Origin: Rhytidiadelphus loreus
Taxonomy: Eukaryota > Streptophyta > Bryopsida > Hypnales > Hylocomiaceae
Direction of reading: 5' to 3'
DNA length: 64,000 nucleotides
Assembly: GCA_947034895.1 (NCBI GenBank)
Contig: OX344764.1
Span: 69,917,348 to 69,981,347 of the forward strand
In this document: piece after piece, positions 1-12,989 of the stretch
How positions within the stretch are numbered: position 1 is the stretch's first letter
Layout: each line of letters opens with the position of its first letter
Position numbers and translations under genes: made by a program
Notes under the pieces: generated by a model
Told to the model about the DNA's origin: nothing
The model's database searches: none
What the model saw: the letters and a program-made list of their open reading frames with translations, nothing else

Positions 1-3000
1 TTCCCTCCTCGATTGGGACGAACATGTCGTATTTGTCACTTGAAAACAATCAAATTGACAATTTCTTCGTTACAAACCCCAACGTCAACATGTCGGCAGT
101 TGAATTCAAGTGAGTCTCGCCAATCACCCAAATCGGAAACTAAATTTTCTTTCACATAAAATCATTCAACTTCAAGCTAGTTTGGAAGAGCGATTGACCA
201 CAATTACCGACTCTAAACCCTTAAACCCTAAACCCCCAAACCCTAATAACCTCAATCTCTCTCTCTCTCTGATCTTCTCCGTTGTTGCACCGACGACAGG
301 CTTGCCGGCAACCCCGTGTGCGCTCCCAACTACCTCTTCCGCCCCACCAGTGCGTGTGACGGAGTGCAAGCCGGCAAAGCCTCATGGACGTTTGCTCCGG
401 CAAACTCCTGCGGCAACGACAGCTGCAGCGGTGATACTGCGACTCGCAACTTGGAGAATCCAGGGAACTGCGACTGCGTGGAGCCCTTCACCGTGCTACT
501 AGAAGTCCGGCGTCCCTCCTTCTCCATCGTCACGGATGCGTTGATGGCCAAGCTGCGGCAATACATGTACCTGCAGCTCGATCTGCAACCCGTGCAGGTG
601 AGCCATTCATTCTGTTTTAAGGTTACAAATCCTCTGATCGAACTACACTGCAATCTAACCTCCTTTTCCTGGTATGGAAGCCGAGGACTGAGAATGACTT
701 TCGGGAAATTGTAGAAATTGTAAAAACGAAGAATGCACTTGTTCATCCGGGATCTGAGACCTTGGTGATAGGGTTGCGTCCTTCCAAGGTAAATCTGGAT
801 GTTTGGGATATAGACGTGTCGGAAGTCGAGTAGTTTGAATTTGGGAGAAGAGTGCTATAGGCAATGACAGTGTGGCAAGTGTGTAGGATATTTGACAATG
901 TCATTGAAGAGAGGGTCCAATTGAAGAGGTTTGAATGCCTGAATGAAGAGATTCAATAGTTTGAATATGAAACAACCGTGCTTCAATCAATCAATCAATG
1001 AGAGTGTGCCAAGTATGTATGATGTTCCTGAATGTGATTGAAGAGAGGGTCAAATTAAAGAGGTTTAGTGTATAGGAAATTTAAGGAGAGGATGTGATTA
1101 TTTAGCCAGATTTTATAGCAATTTTATTGCAATTCAGAGATTCTATTGTTAGCTACCTAATTATCAAGAATATTTTACAAAATTTGCGAGGACTACAGTA
1201 ATAGACTCAACGACAACTTTGGAGTTAGCCTTTTGAAAAACAGAAATTGAGGAAAGAACGGTTGGTGCAGGTGATGGTGGAAAGCGCATTCTTCACTCCT
1301 GATGGCCGTTGCAACATTTACATCAACTTCTTCAACGCTGATGGGGAATCAGAGTTGGATCGAAAGTCCATGACCAACATCACTCACAGCTTTGGGTTTC
1401 AAATTCTTGATCTTCCTGAATTTAAACCGTACATCGCCAGCCATGTTATCAATGGAGCAGATTTACGTACGTCTCTTCTCTCCATTAATTAATTATTTTC
1501 CCAGTTTTTAACTCTCATATTATCAATCTGTGTGTGTCATTTTCATTTTCTAATAGGATAGCATAACATTATTTATTGCCACACTCTTCTGTCTATCGTT
1601 CTCGTGTGGGTACTTTAGACCGAGTGACTTTTTTTACTACATGTGATGCTTTGCATCCACCACTTTAGAATCTAATGACTTGATGGGTACACTATTTCCA
1701 TTCTTATTCTTCAAAGATAGACAGGGTGCTCACCTTATTCTGGAACGCTCATTAAGTAGACAGAAGAGTGTAGTGTCGTGGGGAGCACCTTAGATTCAGA
1801 ATCCAAAATTTGGGTGCTTGTTTAACATTTCAGTGGGGATAATCATGCAATGTGTCTTAGTCTTGAAAAAAAATCTGGTATGAAATCTTGTAATAGAATA
1901 ATCACCTTTCGTCTTTCTGGTCAAGAATGTTATGATATTTTGGGATCTGGACTTGCTAATCCCTCGCACAATTTGATTTCCTATACAAAAGAATTTATAA
2001 CTCCTTTCCCTCTGTTTCCAATTCCCTGACCTGGTGGTTGGCATGGTGGATCAGATGCATCCAAAAACGTTCTTGGAGCAGGGCCTATTGCTGGCATTGT
2101 CGTGGGCATTTTAGCTGTGCTATCTGTTATTGGAGTTTATGCAGTCTGGCAGAGGCGCAGAGCTCAGAGAATGGAGCTTATGACTCAACCTTTCGGTAAG
2201 ACCCCCGCTTCTGTCTGTAGATAGTTTGAATTTATGCATGCTGTTACTTGCTTGATATTTTATGGACTAGATAACTTTTGAGAGCCAAGACGGTTATCTT
2301 TTGTGTTAAATACATGCTGTCACGAAATGCTATCATACTTTCATTCCAATGGATGGTCACGTTCTCATCCATTCAATTATTCATCCGGAGTTGAGATGGG
2401 TGCAGTGCGTAACTAACCAATCTTCAGTTTAAACCTCCTTATTTGCAATCTTTTCAAAGGGACGTATTCTTTCTTTTCGTTAAGGGATTGTTGCAAATTT
2501 TGCAAAGGGCTGTGGGGCTGTTTTGTCATTTTAATTTATAAACCTGTGACGTTTAAGGGTTTATGTTCTGACATGAGTAGTCAGAGGAGCTTTTCATGAT
2601 CTGGGTCAAGGCATAGGCTTAAATGAAGTGGTTGTCTTTGCAGCCCATTGGGGAGGAGCAGGTGGAGAGAAGGATGTGGCTGCTCCTCAGATTGCAGGTG
2701 CACGTTGGTTCTCTTTTGCCGAAGTGAAGAAAGTCACCAACAATTTTGCTGCTGAGAACGTGATTGGTGAGGGAGGCTACGGCAAGGTACAATGCTCAAA
2801 TAAAATTTTCATTTTCATTCTTTTTCTTATTGTTATTCTTATTCACACTTTTCTCATAAGCTCAAATACATTACCTAAATTCAAGCGTGTGTTTGATTCA
2901 ATTCAAATGTCGTCTTCTATGAATTTAAGTATTGTACGTCATAATGTACTTGATAATGCTTAAGAGCCAGGAGGCTTGAGAGTATTGTCGGACATAATGT

Positions 3001-5352
3001 CAAGTCGTTGTACTCAGTCAAGGACGCTCATATGTACTACTTGGTGGATGTAAGGACTTAGAATACGGAAAAAGACTACGTGGTTACGTGGTTATAATCC
3101 TCTTTGACTAAAATTTCCGTGCTATTACTTTGGAGGAAATGTTTCAGGCAAGAAGAATTTGTAGGGGTCAGTTTTAAAAACGGGTTGCAATTGTGTGCAG
3201 TTATCTAACTTTTAATGGATGTGAGTAGGTGTATGCCGGAATATTAGCATCTGGGGAGCGTGTGGCTGTGAAGAGGGCACAAGAGAACTCCATGCAAGGA
3301 GCAGAGGAGTTTAAGAATGAGATTGAACTTCTCTCACGTGTCCACCACAAGAATTTGGTATGGGATCTCGTATTTCCACATTTATATATGTTCTAAATTT
3401 ATGGTGTGTGATCAATGCCAAATTTTGATATATGATTAGGGTGTGAGAACTATACACACACAGATATATATATATGATACGATCATGTGGTATTGATATA
3501 ATTCTGATTATTCATATGGTGGTACTGGTGACACAGGTAGGTCTTGTTGGCTATTGCTACGACCAGGGAGAGCAAATGCTGGTGTACGAGTTCATGGCCA
3601 ATGGCACAATGCGTGAGTGGCTTTCAGGTGAGCACTCTTCAATTAAATTCTTCTCTTTTTAATTCAATGGTTGCAGCATCTTAACACATGTAGTGAATAA
3701 CTTGTGCTTAAATTAAATACTCGTGATTAATTTGTGTGCCCTTGAACAGACACGAAAGCGTATCCATTAGACTGGAGCAAACGCTTGTCCATAGCTATTG
3801 GGTCAGCAAGGGGATTGACATACTTGCATGAGGCGGCCAACCCAGCTATCATCCACCGTGATATCAAGTCCAGCAACATCTTGCTTAGCGATACACATAT
3901 TGCCAAAGTCGCTGATTTTGGCCTCTCAAAAGTAGCCCCGGATGAAAATGACAAGAATGTTAACACCACACAAGTGAAAGGGACGTTGGTAAGTATCAAG
4001 CTCCCAAACCTTCTCTTTAATTCTATCTATCTGTTCTGTTTACTGGTCTCAGTAAACTTGATCTTTCACAGCCTACGTAGTATGAAGTGTATCTTTCAAA
4101 AGGATATGTATTTCTTGTGTCGCTCTCACTATCTTGTGCACTTTGATGTGAGACCTTGAATGAACACTCTTGATGCACACAGGTTCTACTAAATGGTTGG
4201 AGCTATTTCTCTCTTGTGCTAAACTAATACATATGTGCTAGATTAATCTAAGAAGCAGGAACAATGAATGGAATGTCAGGGGCACAGTACATGACCAACC
4301 AACTATTGGAAATCTCCTATTTGATTTTCTCTGTTGTGCTGAACGAGTCTCAGTCTTTATCTTTGATAGCGAAGTAGTTAGTTGTATAGTTAGTCCCCTC
4401 CTAAAGGGATCGAGTCACTCTATCACAAGAGAGAGAAAGAAAGCTCTGGTGGAAGATTTGGTAGTGAACCGTGAAAGAACGCTCTTAACGTACACACCTC
4501 TTCCACCAAAGCTTTCTTTCTCTGTCTCTCTCTTGTGCTAACCTAATGCATGTAGTGCTGGATTTATCTAAGAAGCTGTGACAATGAATGGTTGACAGGG
4601 GTACCTACAGTAGATCCTGAGCCCTACATGACCAACCAACTGTTGGAAATCTTCTATATTTATCTAACCTGCTGTGCTAAACTAGTCCCAGTCTTGGTCT
4701 TTAATAGCCTGACGTAGGACCTTGAACGAATGCTCTTAACGTACACCTGTTCCTCCAAAGCTTTCTTTCTCTCTCGCTCTCTCTCTCTCGTGCTAACCCA
4801 ACGCATACATTCCCAGATGATTCATCTAACAAGCGAAGTGCCCATGCCTGACTGTTATTCCAGGGCTACCTCGACCCCGAGTACTACATGACCAACCAAC
4901 TCTCCGAGAAGTCCGACGTCTACTCCTACGGCGTGGTCCTCCTGGAGCTTCTCACCTCTCACCAACCTCTCTCCCACGGGAAGTACATCGTCCGAGAGGT
5001 CCAAAGAGCTTACGCCGACGGGGGTCTGGAGGGTCTGGAGCCCTTACTGGACCCGTGCATGCACGAAGCGTCCTCCCACGACTTGCAGCGGATGGTGGAC
5101 TTGGCGCTGGGGTGCGTGGAGGAGCGAGGAGCCAACCGACCGAGCATGAACGAGGTGGTGAAGGTGCTGGAGGGCCTGGCGGAGCACAACAAGGTGAAGG
5201 CGAAAGGGAGTGCGTTGGCGACCGATGAGACGTGGCTGCAGGATGTGTATGGGGAGGATGCGTATTTTCCGTCGCAGGAGAAGAGTGAGGAGGTGTCGAG
5301 TTCGTTTCTGTATAGTGGGGGGTATACGCCCCAGAACCCGGTGCCCAAGTGA
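1..5352 (+). CDS. LRR receptor-like kinase, HPCA1/LRR-VIII-1-like, 5' end outside window
   Basis: Membrane receptor Ser/Thr kinase. Nine exons join with agreeing phases and GT-AG borders: 3-109, 300-597, 1271-1466, 2055-2195, 2644-2786, 3229-3357, 3537-3627, 3750-3988 and 4864-5352, giving 610 residues to a TGA. Exon 1 holds the last LRR residues ([10 protein letters not shown]). Exon 2 holds the post-LRR NPVC motif and Cys pairs (SCGNDSC, NCDC) typical of this subfamily. Exon 4 holds one transmembrane helix ([19 protein letters not shown]) followed by a basic RRRAQR. Exons 5-9 hold the kinase: GEGGYGKV loop, VAVK lysine, HRDIKSSN catalytic loop, DFGLS and GYLDPEYY. All catalytic residues are present, so it should be active. 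In Arabidopsis this clade includes the extracellular peroxide sensor HPCA1; the ligand here is unknown. The N-terminal LRRs and signal peptide lie upstream of the window. Confidence 0.9.
4230..4925 (+). repeat. Degenerate copies of the last-exon start inside RLK intron 8
   Basis: The intron before the last exon carries two decayed upstream copies of the exon 9 start. The words ACATGACCAACCAACT, and the sequence just before them, occur near 4288-4306 and 4627-4643 and in the real exon at 4887-4903. The copy near 4597 still has a CAG and GGGTACCT in place of CAGGGCTACCT. A CT-rich stretch (AAAGCTTTCTTTCTCT) lies ahead of the second copy (near 4509) and of the real exon (near 4757). This points to local tandem duplication of intron end plus exon start, with later decay of the extra copies. 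Confidence 0.75.
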
Positions 5353-5710
5353 GGGATGGACGAGGGTAAGCAGCAGAAGCTTAAGCGGAGGACTTATCAG
5401 GACTCGTATCGGAACTCGTATCGAGAAGCTGATCATGTGCCTTATCAAAAGACTTGTCTGGAGCCTTATCGAGGTGACTTATGGGGAGTCTCGTCAAAAG
5501 ACTTGTCTGGAGCCTTTTCTGGTGACTTATGGGGAGTCTTATGGGAAAACTTATCGGGGAGTCTTATGGGAAGACTTATGGAAAGTCCTATCAGAAGACA
5601 TATCGGGAGTCCTATGGGAAGATTATTGGGAGACTTATCAGGAGTCCTATGGGAAGACTTATCAAGAGACTTGTCGGGAGGTGTTCACAAGGCTGAAGAC
5701 ATCACCTCTG
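5353..5710 (+). repeat. Degenerate short repeat after the RLK stop codon
   Basis: Directly after the kinase TGA the same frame stays open to 5790. From about 5390 to 5680 the DNA is a degenerate tandem repeat built on TATGGGAAGACTTATC and related words. Another frame reads repeats such as TYGESYGKTY. It is most simply a repeat in the 3' untranslated region. A former C-terminal tail or stop readthrough is possible but unsupported. Confidence 0.6.
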
Positions 5711-5719
5711 TGCAGTTGA

Positions 5720-7315
5720 GGTCACTCCTTAATTGTCCTGTACGAGTGAATTCGCGACGCCTGTTTTTGAATTTTAAACATGTTAGATGAATCTTCAGCG
5801 TTAAGATGACGTGCTATGCCGTCAAACTTGGGAGCAAGTTTGGTGGGTGTGATGTCTTTGCGATACGAAGATATTGGACAAAGTCAGAGTAGGATGAGAA
5901 CCAGCCCAACATTCGAGGGCGGTTATGGTTAGGTTGTAGGTTGTTCTGAGGTACCAATGTAATTGAGGTTGTAAGGAAAAGCCATGGACCCTAAATTGGT
6001 GTGTTGGAAAGTTGGAACCTATGTATGGCCAACCTTGATTTGTGGAATTAGGGTTCATTTAGAGTTAGCCAACCTTATGGATATCCTGGATATGCTGATT
6101 GAATTCCAAGCTGAGTATGCTTGGAATTACCAATTGTACTAATATTATTCAAATTAGGATGCACACTTAATCTTTGAACGCTCCTATCTTTGTACAAATA
6201 TGTCTACTTCAATTAGTCAATTTCAACTTTAAAAATTCATATCTAACTCAATAAGAGTCGGAAAATACGAGTCAAAGCAGGGTAGGTGCAAGTATCTATT
6301 CGTCTTTCAAAGAAATCAATTGAAAAAAAATGTTTCTTTTAAGTGTGTGAACCCCTCTGAAAATCCGCATCAGCACACTAGGACACTATATGGATACCCC
6401 GACCTTCCTCCTCCCTGTAAAACGATTCCATCACGAAAATCACAGCAATGGTATATACCTAGAGGCTATCCTAAACTTGCTAAAGAACTAGTACGAGCTC
6501 TGCTACCCATTCGTATGAATGACCTGTTACAGCAATAGCTTCGAGAAGGGAGGTTCTGCAAGAATGATACATACTTGGTTGCCACTACTAATAAATATAC
6601 ATGGCCTGAATCTGAAATTACCGACTCTTAGGCCACTGTCTGAATGAGCCATTCGTGCATTAGAACAGCATAACCCCATCAATTTTGGCAAGGTGGTGGT
6701 GACGTGTCATGACATCTCACTACCAATATGTACACAGCATGCTGCTATTTGAAGATGGGTAGTATTGGAAAGACTAGACGCTAGCGACGGTGAAGCAAAA
6801 CCTGGTTCTTCCAAAACTTCACCAGCCACATCGGAACAACCTGATTATTGTGAAACGCCAGCGAGGGGGGCAGGTTTCTGAAAAACCAACGAGGAAGAGA
6901 CTACTCATGTGGCGTTCCGCACAGAACAATACGAAAAAGCCACCGCCTTGCACTGGAAGTAGTCAAAAAGCTGTTTAGTGGTTTTCACCAGCTAGCGACA
7001 CCTGTGATAACCACGATTTGATCACATACCAGTCTTGACACTCACTATGGAGCAATATGATGCAGTCTTCAAAATCATTTGACTCTTCGCCTTCCAGTGC
7101 AGTCCAATCACCAGACCAGTGAGGACCTCATTGTATGGGTACCCAAGAGGCACTTGAGGGAGAGAACACGTCAGGCACCTGATGATAGTTTAATGTCGAC
7201 CTCTTCGCAGAGGCTTCAAGGACAGAGCTTGCTTCCAAAGTCCAAAAAACAATGTAGATAGTTAAACTATCCCCAGCAAACGCTTCATTCACGCCAGAGT
7301 TACTCGTCTTCTTCG
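5720..7315. other. Intergenic region between convergent genes
   Basis: No convincing gene is seen. The stretch should contain the 3' untranslated regions of the RLK (+) and the PP2C (-). Short open frames here lack domain signatures and splice logic. Confidence 0.6.
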
Positions 7316-10300
7316 TCACAAGTGCGGATTCAACGCAGATCCTCCAGTTCGATTAGTATTTCCATCAAGCCTCCTGGGTAGATTCAGAAGGGAATTGACA
7401 CGTGTGATGCCATCCAAAGCACTCCATCCTTCTGATTCATCTGCATCCAACCAGTCCGCCAAGCTCCGGCGCCGTCTATGGTCTACTGGCTTAGAGTCCT
7501 TGAAGTCCTCTAAAACGCCTATCTCTTGGACAGTTTTATGATCCACTGCTGGGCTTTCCGGTGCGCTCAAGTTTGTTGTCCCTTGCACCAAACTACTCTT
7601 GCTGGCATCCTCAATGCCAACCTCAGGTTTGATTCCAGGTCTTATCAATGGACTTGATGATGGGCTCTCATTCTCAGAGCTTAAAGATGTCGAAGTGTCT
7701 TCGTCGGAGGCACGGTCTAAATAGAGGCACACAACCGCACAATCATCTACTTTGGATGTAGGGTACTTGAGGCGCCACACCCGCACTGCAGATTCCACCA
7801 GCGAACGGGCTGCTGTTGCACGAGAAGGCGCAGTTGCAACTAATTGAACCGCCTCCTCGTTGCTTAATACATCCCAGATCTGCAACCATGAAAAAAATCC
7901 TAGTCATTGGTCCATCCTTGGTTTGCAAATCGGAATCAGTAGGTGAAGTGGGATATCGACGAGAATCACGCAGTAAATGTAAATCTTCTAGGCTTTAAAA
8001 CCAAGTGTACACTTCTAGTTATCGCTAGTTTGCACTATTGAGGACTTGTATGAGGAAATCCAACATACGACAGAGTTTTCTTCCACCAATCCCGATACCC
8101 TGCTTTTGAAAAGCCTTAGAAATCACCAAATCCACGGAGTCGAGAGAGTAGGGTTTGTAATAGGGCCGGAACAATTGTGCAGACCTTCCTGCTCAAGGTC
8201 TACGTAAAGATTTACTAAAAAAGGAGCCCTCAGGGGTTGATCTCACTGACCTTTGTTTCTATAAATACACTAGGTCCCTCAACTTCAGACTAGGCTTTGA
8301 TACCTTCCATAGTTCCACATCCTATGAAATGCACGGCGAGTGCTCTACGCTATTCCTATCCCCAAGTCACGATTGGACCTAAGAACAAAGAGAAAACCAG
8401 AACCATCGCATCAAAGAAAGATAACTCGTTCAAAGAGAACAAGAAGAACAGAGGTAAAGAGTTTCACAAGGCTAGGTAAAGCATCAGCTATGTAAACTGA
8501 CATCCGTACAATTAGCATGGCAAAAATTTACAAAGAAGGCTAGGTCAGAGGATTATCATACCCCATCAGTTGCAAGGATGACAAACTTGTCTCGATCCGT
8601 CACTTGCCGGTACGTGATTTCAGGAACAGCTATGACACCATAATCTTTCAGGCAGAAATCACCGAACGCCCTGGCCATCGCTAGCCCCGGGGAATTGTCA
8701 AATGGCAACCACACCCTCATGACCTCAGGCTCGTCATGAAGGGCAAACACACGGCCCTTGCACTCTTTGATTCGTCGAGCTTCGTCTACACCGCATGACG
8801 AGTCCCCACTTTAGTACACCAAAGTAGGAAACTGCTCCAACTGGCATGCCTCTACGAAGGCTTATGTATCAAATATGTGCCAAAGTAAGGGTCTGATGAG
8901 CACGAGTGAGAAATAACAGATCTATATAATAGCATTACCCTAACACTCCAAAACTTCAACCACTAATAAGCAGAAAGCACAAGGATTGCACCGTACGAGG
9001 TAGGTTGGGCTTCAAATCAACGGTCAACTGCACAGCTTTCAAGCTACCATTTTCATCTCGAGTTCCCATAATTGCTCGGGAGTCACCTACATTGCCAATT
9101 ACAAGATGTTGCCCCTGCAGTGATCAAGAAAGTCCATTCTGATCTTTTCAGTACACCATGCGAATCCAAATACCGACATTCCATAATAAACTCTTGTCAT
9201 TTGCACCTGAATAACCTGCAAATCCCTTCAGCCCTCAAACCGTCACACTACCAAAACCAACATCCTCAAGAGGCTAATTGAAACTTCGCATGACTTCATA
9301 TATCACCATACAATGAATAAATACTACTATAAATTCATATCTATCCCTTAAAGACCAAGGATTCGTGGTTGTGAGATGACCAATTCATTTGATCATATTG
9401 TGAAAACTATAATTCAAATGGGGTATAATTTTAGTTCACTAGAATCAGGGACACAATCAATCGAATTGAACATTTTTGAAACCATGAATCCATAATTAAC
9501 AGCAGAACGAGAAAAAGGGACTGTACACCTACCTGCTTGAGAACCGTGACCGTAGTCGTGCCACTGCAAAAGCAGTCAATGCAAGGATGCGTCCTCAAGT
9601 CTTGGTCCATCTCTTTGAAGGCCATGAGATGGGACTCTTTCCAATGCCCAAACATGGAAGGAGGCTCCATGCTGATGATGGGTGCGAGCTCTCGAGAATT
9701 GAACTCCTCCACATCCGAGACGGCACTCTCGTACGTCGTGCTCACATTGGAGCCGTAGTCCGTGCGCCTGCTGTCGCCAATGCACGGCTGCTCGTCGCCG
9801 ACCTCCTTCAAGGACTCCATGCGGTCACGCCAGAACGCCACCAACTTCGAGGGAAGGGAGTCTCGGACTCGTCTCGCCACTAAATGACCAAAAGGACCGT
9901 GACCGTCGAACACGCCACAAAACACTGTGTCCTCCATCGACGCCAAGTTCTGGAACAACCATTTCAAACTACGAAGCGTAAGAATGTGATTGGCATGTGA
10001 TGTAGTAGAATTAGTCATAAAGTCCAATGGTACCACTTAACAGTAGATCAAACTAAACATTTACAAAGCATTGATGCACAAATATAATACTTTATAAAGT
10101 TACAGGGTAGCAATGCAAATTTCAAATTGATTTGCGTACGTAACGACTGAACCATTTTAACTTACTATCGGAAGGTTAAAGGCTTAATTGTAAGAAGACA
10201 CAATTTAAAATCTGCTAAGCAATTCAAAAGTCGAGGTGTGCAGCAATTCAATAGCATGAGCACTACGTCCCAAGCGAGAATCGCTACATGCATGCATCCT

Positions 10301-11461
10301 AAACAACAAGATACACATGATACTTGAACCATTTTGCTTGTGGAAGGTTTGGAGATTCCATCCTAAATAGTTGTAAGACGTCTAATATCAAAATTCAAAA
10401 TTGGCGAAGCCATCTAAAACTTGGAGTTAGCCTGCAGTCCATGGCAAGTCCACTAGACCTACCAAATGAGCATCACTAAAGGCATCATAAATCACAAGAT
10501 ATAAGGTATGTACACCCATAACCAACACTCCCCAAAATCCGACACCTAAATTCAGACCGAAAAATGTCACAAAAAACTAAATATCCAGAGTCCATGATAT
10601 TATCAAGATATTACAAAATCAAAACATGAGAGTCCATGAAAGTCGCGTGTCGGTTTTCGGTACACCTGGAGACACTCAACTTCGAAAATTCATAACTTGT
10701 TCATAAAGTGTCCAAATGATGCACGCTAAAGTGTGTTGGAATCCTTTTTCAATTCCCAACCAGATCCAACAAAATTAGTTTCTGTCTGATAATAAAAATT
10801 GTAGAGGCTCCGTTAACCATACAGTACATTAGAGCCGTACAGGGAACTTTGCTCTCTGTTAAGTTTGTAAACACGCACTCTGCTGACGTTTAGTTTTTGG
10901 CAATTGTTTTTTAGCTTAACACAGAATAAATGTGCAAATATTTTCAACGCGCAAGTTTCTAGATTGTTGTAGGGAAAGGCTCAAGGGAAAGGCTCAAGCT
11001 ACACCTGTGCTCAGTTGTCATTAGTGACGATTCTACGAGCGCATCCCTTCCACGATTCTCCAACCATTTCTTTCTTTATCAACTTTCCCAACGAGTTTCA
11101 TCATCATCATCATGAGTTGCCAGAAGTTTTAAATCACTTGTAAAATCAAAATCTGATGCGTGGTGAATGACAGTACCTCCCAGACGAGCATGGCGTCCTG
11201 GTTGGTGCCCTTGCGTCCCTGCTGCGTGAACAAGCAAGCCGACTCGCTGGCCCCAATCCGAAGCATGCGTCCAGGCGTCATAGCCAACATCTCGTCGTGT
11301 TTTGCTTCGTTGGCGAGCAGTTCCATGACCTGCCTCTGCATCTCCCGCTTGCGCTGCTTGCGCCCCAGAAGCGCCTGCTTCTTGCCCGCCACGCCAGTGC
11401 CAGTGTCATTGGCGTTGGAGGGGTGCGCCACGCCAGGGTCCGTCGACATGCACGTCCCCAT
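7316..11461 (-). CDS. Protein phosphatase 2C, plant clade E type
   Basis: Mn/Mg-dependent Ser/Thr phosphatase. Five exons on the minus strand join in frame: 11461-11177, 9949-9533, 9114-8997, 8785-8562 and 7879-7316, giving 535 residues. The start MGTCMS is a typical N-myristoylation context, so membrane association is likely. PP2C motifs appear in order: GTNQDAM, VFCGVFDGHGPFGH, GTTTVTVL, GNVGDSRAIMG, GRVFAL then LAMARAFGDFCLKDYGV, LATDGIWDVLSN, and VDDCAVVCLYL. The metal-binding aspartates are present. The C-terminal tail with SLADWLDADESEGWSALDG and TRVNSLLNLPRR is characteristic of plant group E. The acceptor at 8786 follows a weak pyrimidine tract and creates PHEARRI where family members usually have PREA, so that one border is less certain. 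The gene converges with the RLK. Confidence 0.92.
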
Positions 11462-12620
11462 GGTGGCCAACTTTCGAGGACCGACACAACGACACAACGC
11501 CCTGGAACCCTAAACTCAACCCTTGTTGGAGGAGTCCGTCGGTACCCCCGACCTCGACCTCAAGGAAGCTCGCATTCAGCCAATCCTAGGAGTCAATCCG
11601 AATCCTAACCCCTCCCCTAGACTGCTCCCTCGCCCACCTTGGGGATCCTCACCTTCGGGGTCCAAAGATTTTCCATCTGACTGGAATGGTGATTGTAAAG
11701 CATGGCTACTGAACTCCCACAAGATCATTCACTCCATTTGAGTTCGAGAGGCACAGAACTCGAAGATGGCGCAATTCTATTTCTGGTTCCGAATCCCCCT
11801 GCAATTCAAGAAGACACAAATTAAACCCTAATTGAATGCGACTCAACACAACCGCAGATGAAAACGACGTGCAACCACTCCCATCTCCGCAAAAGAAACA
11901 AACTTCTCCACCTCCAGAAACAAACCTCGCGCAGGCAAACTCTCACTCCAAAGCCCCACCGCCCCCACCACCACCACCACCACCACCACCACCACCACCA
12001 CCCAAAAATCAAAAGAAATCCAAATTTCTCAAGCGTACATCCCGCTCCCCTATCGAATCTCCAGGAACTCACAACACAAAACGCTTTCAGCAATCATACC
12101 CTAGCTAACGATGTCACCATCCAACGTCACACTCTCATAAACCACCACCCCACCACCCCACCCAAACCCGCCGGACCCAGCCACCTACCTTGACCTTTGC
12201 TTTCGAGCACACAACCTCCACCAATCAAAAAAAAACGACAACCAAAAAAAACACCCATCGACACATAACAATAAGCAACAATAAGCTCCTGATAACGCCG
12301 CATCCCAACAAACGGTAACAGAAGGAGGAGTCGGAGGCATGCAAGTCCCTTTACCATACCTTGGAAGCAATCTCATGAGCTTGGTGTTGTACAGAAAAAG
12401 AATGCCAGATGCTTGAAATCTTCAGCAAAAAAAGGGAAGATTGGCTGAAGTATGTGAGTGATTCGTAAAGCTTCAGATTGTTGGGTTGGCTTGGGATGGG
12501 ATGGGACTGACGATGGTACCGACATGGGCCTGATGAGCTTGAAACGATTCTGGAGGTTTAAGGAAAAGCCTGATGAAAGGGGGAGAACTTGAACGAGGAC
12601 TGTTTTGATGAGATCGAGGA
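11462..12620 (-). promoter_or_regulatory. Probable PP2C 5' leader with a leader intron, and promoter
   Basis: Reading the minus strand, CCAAG followed by GTATGG near 12361 is a good splice donor. TTCCAG followed by GGCG near 11500 is a good acceptor shortly before the ATG at 11461. An untranslated first exon and an intron of about 860 bp are therefore likely. The promoter would lie beyond about 12.4 kb. This is inference from splice signals only. Confidence 0.4.
11965..12003. repeat. (CCA)n trinucleotide microsatellite
   Basis: Uninterrupted CCA/CAC triplets. Depending on frame they read as poly-Pro, poly-His or, on the other strand, poly-Trp. They lie inside the putative PP2C leader intron. 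Confidence 0.9.
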
Positions 12621-12989
12621 CTGGGGTCATGGATGGGCGATGGCTGCGGCAATTAAGCGCTGCACGTGTGGCGTGAGTGGGGACTGGCAGGAGGGTCCGT
12701 TGAGCGCTTTTTTGCTGGGGATGCTACAGTGGTTATGGGGGCGGGGGCAGGGTGACGTGGCACCAAGCCCAGCAGGCGACCGCATACAGGACACTACAGT
12801 ACTGAGAGAGGGATAGTACCGTACTGGAGGGGGGCAGGTGGGGGTGGGGTACAGGCGCCGGTACTGTTGTGTGCAACTGGAACCGGTCCCGGTATTTGTT
12901 TTTTTTGGGGGGGGGTTCTCCCGTTGCTTTCTGAAGTATTTTATTGTTTGGAATTGCAGGAAATAAAGGTGGAAGGGTTATTGTATTAA

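Noticed and set aside
11821..12108. Poly-Trp, poly-Pro and poly-His open frames
   Set aside because: Products of the (CCA)n microsatellite read in different frames.
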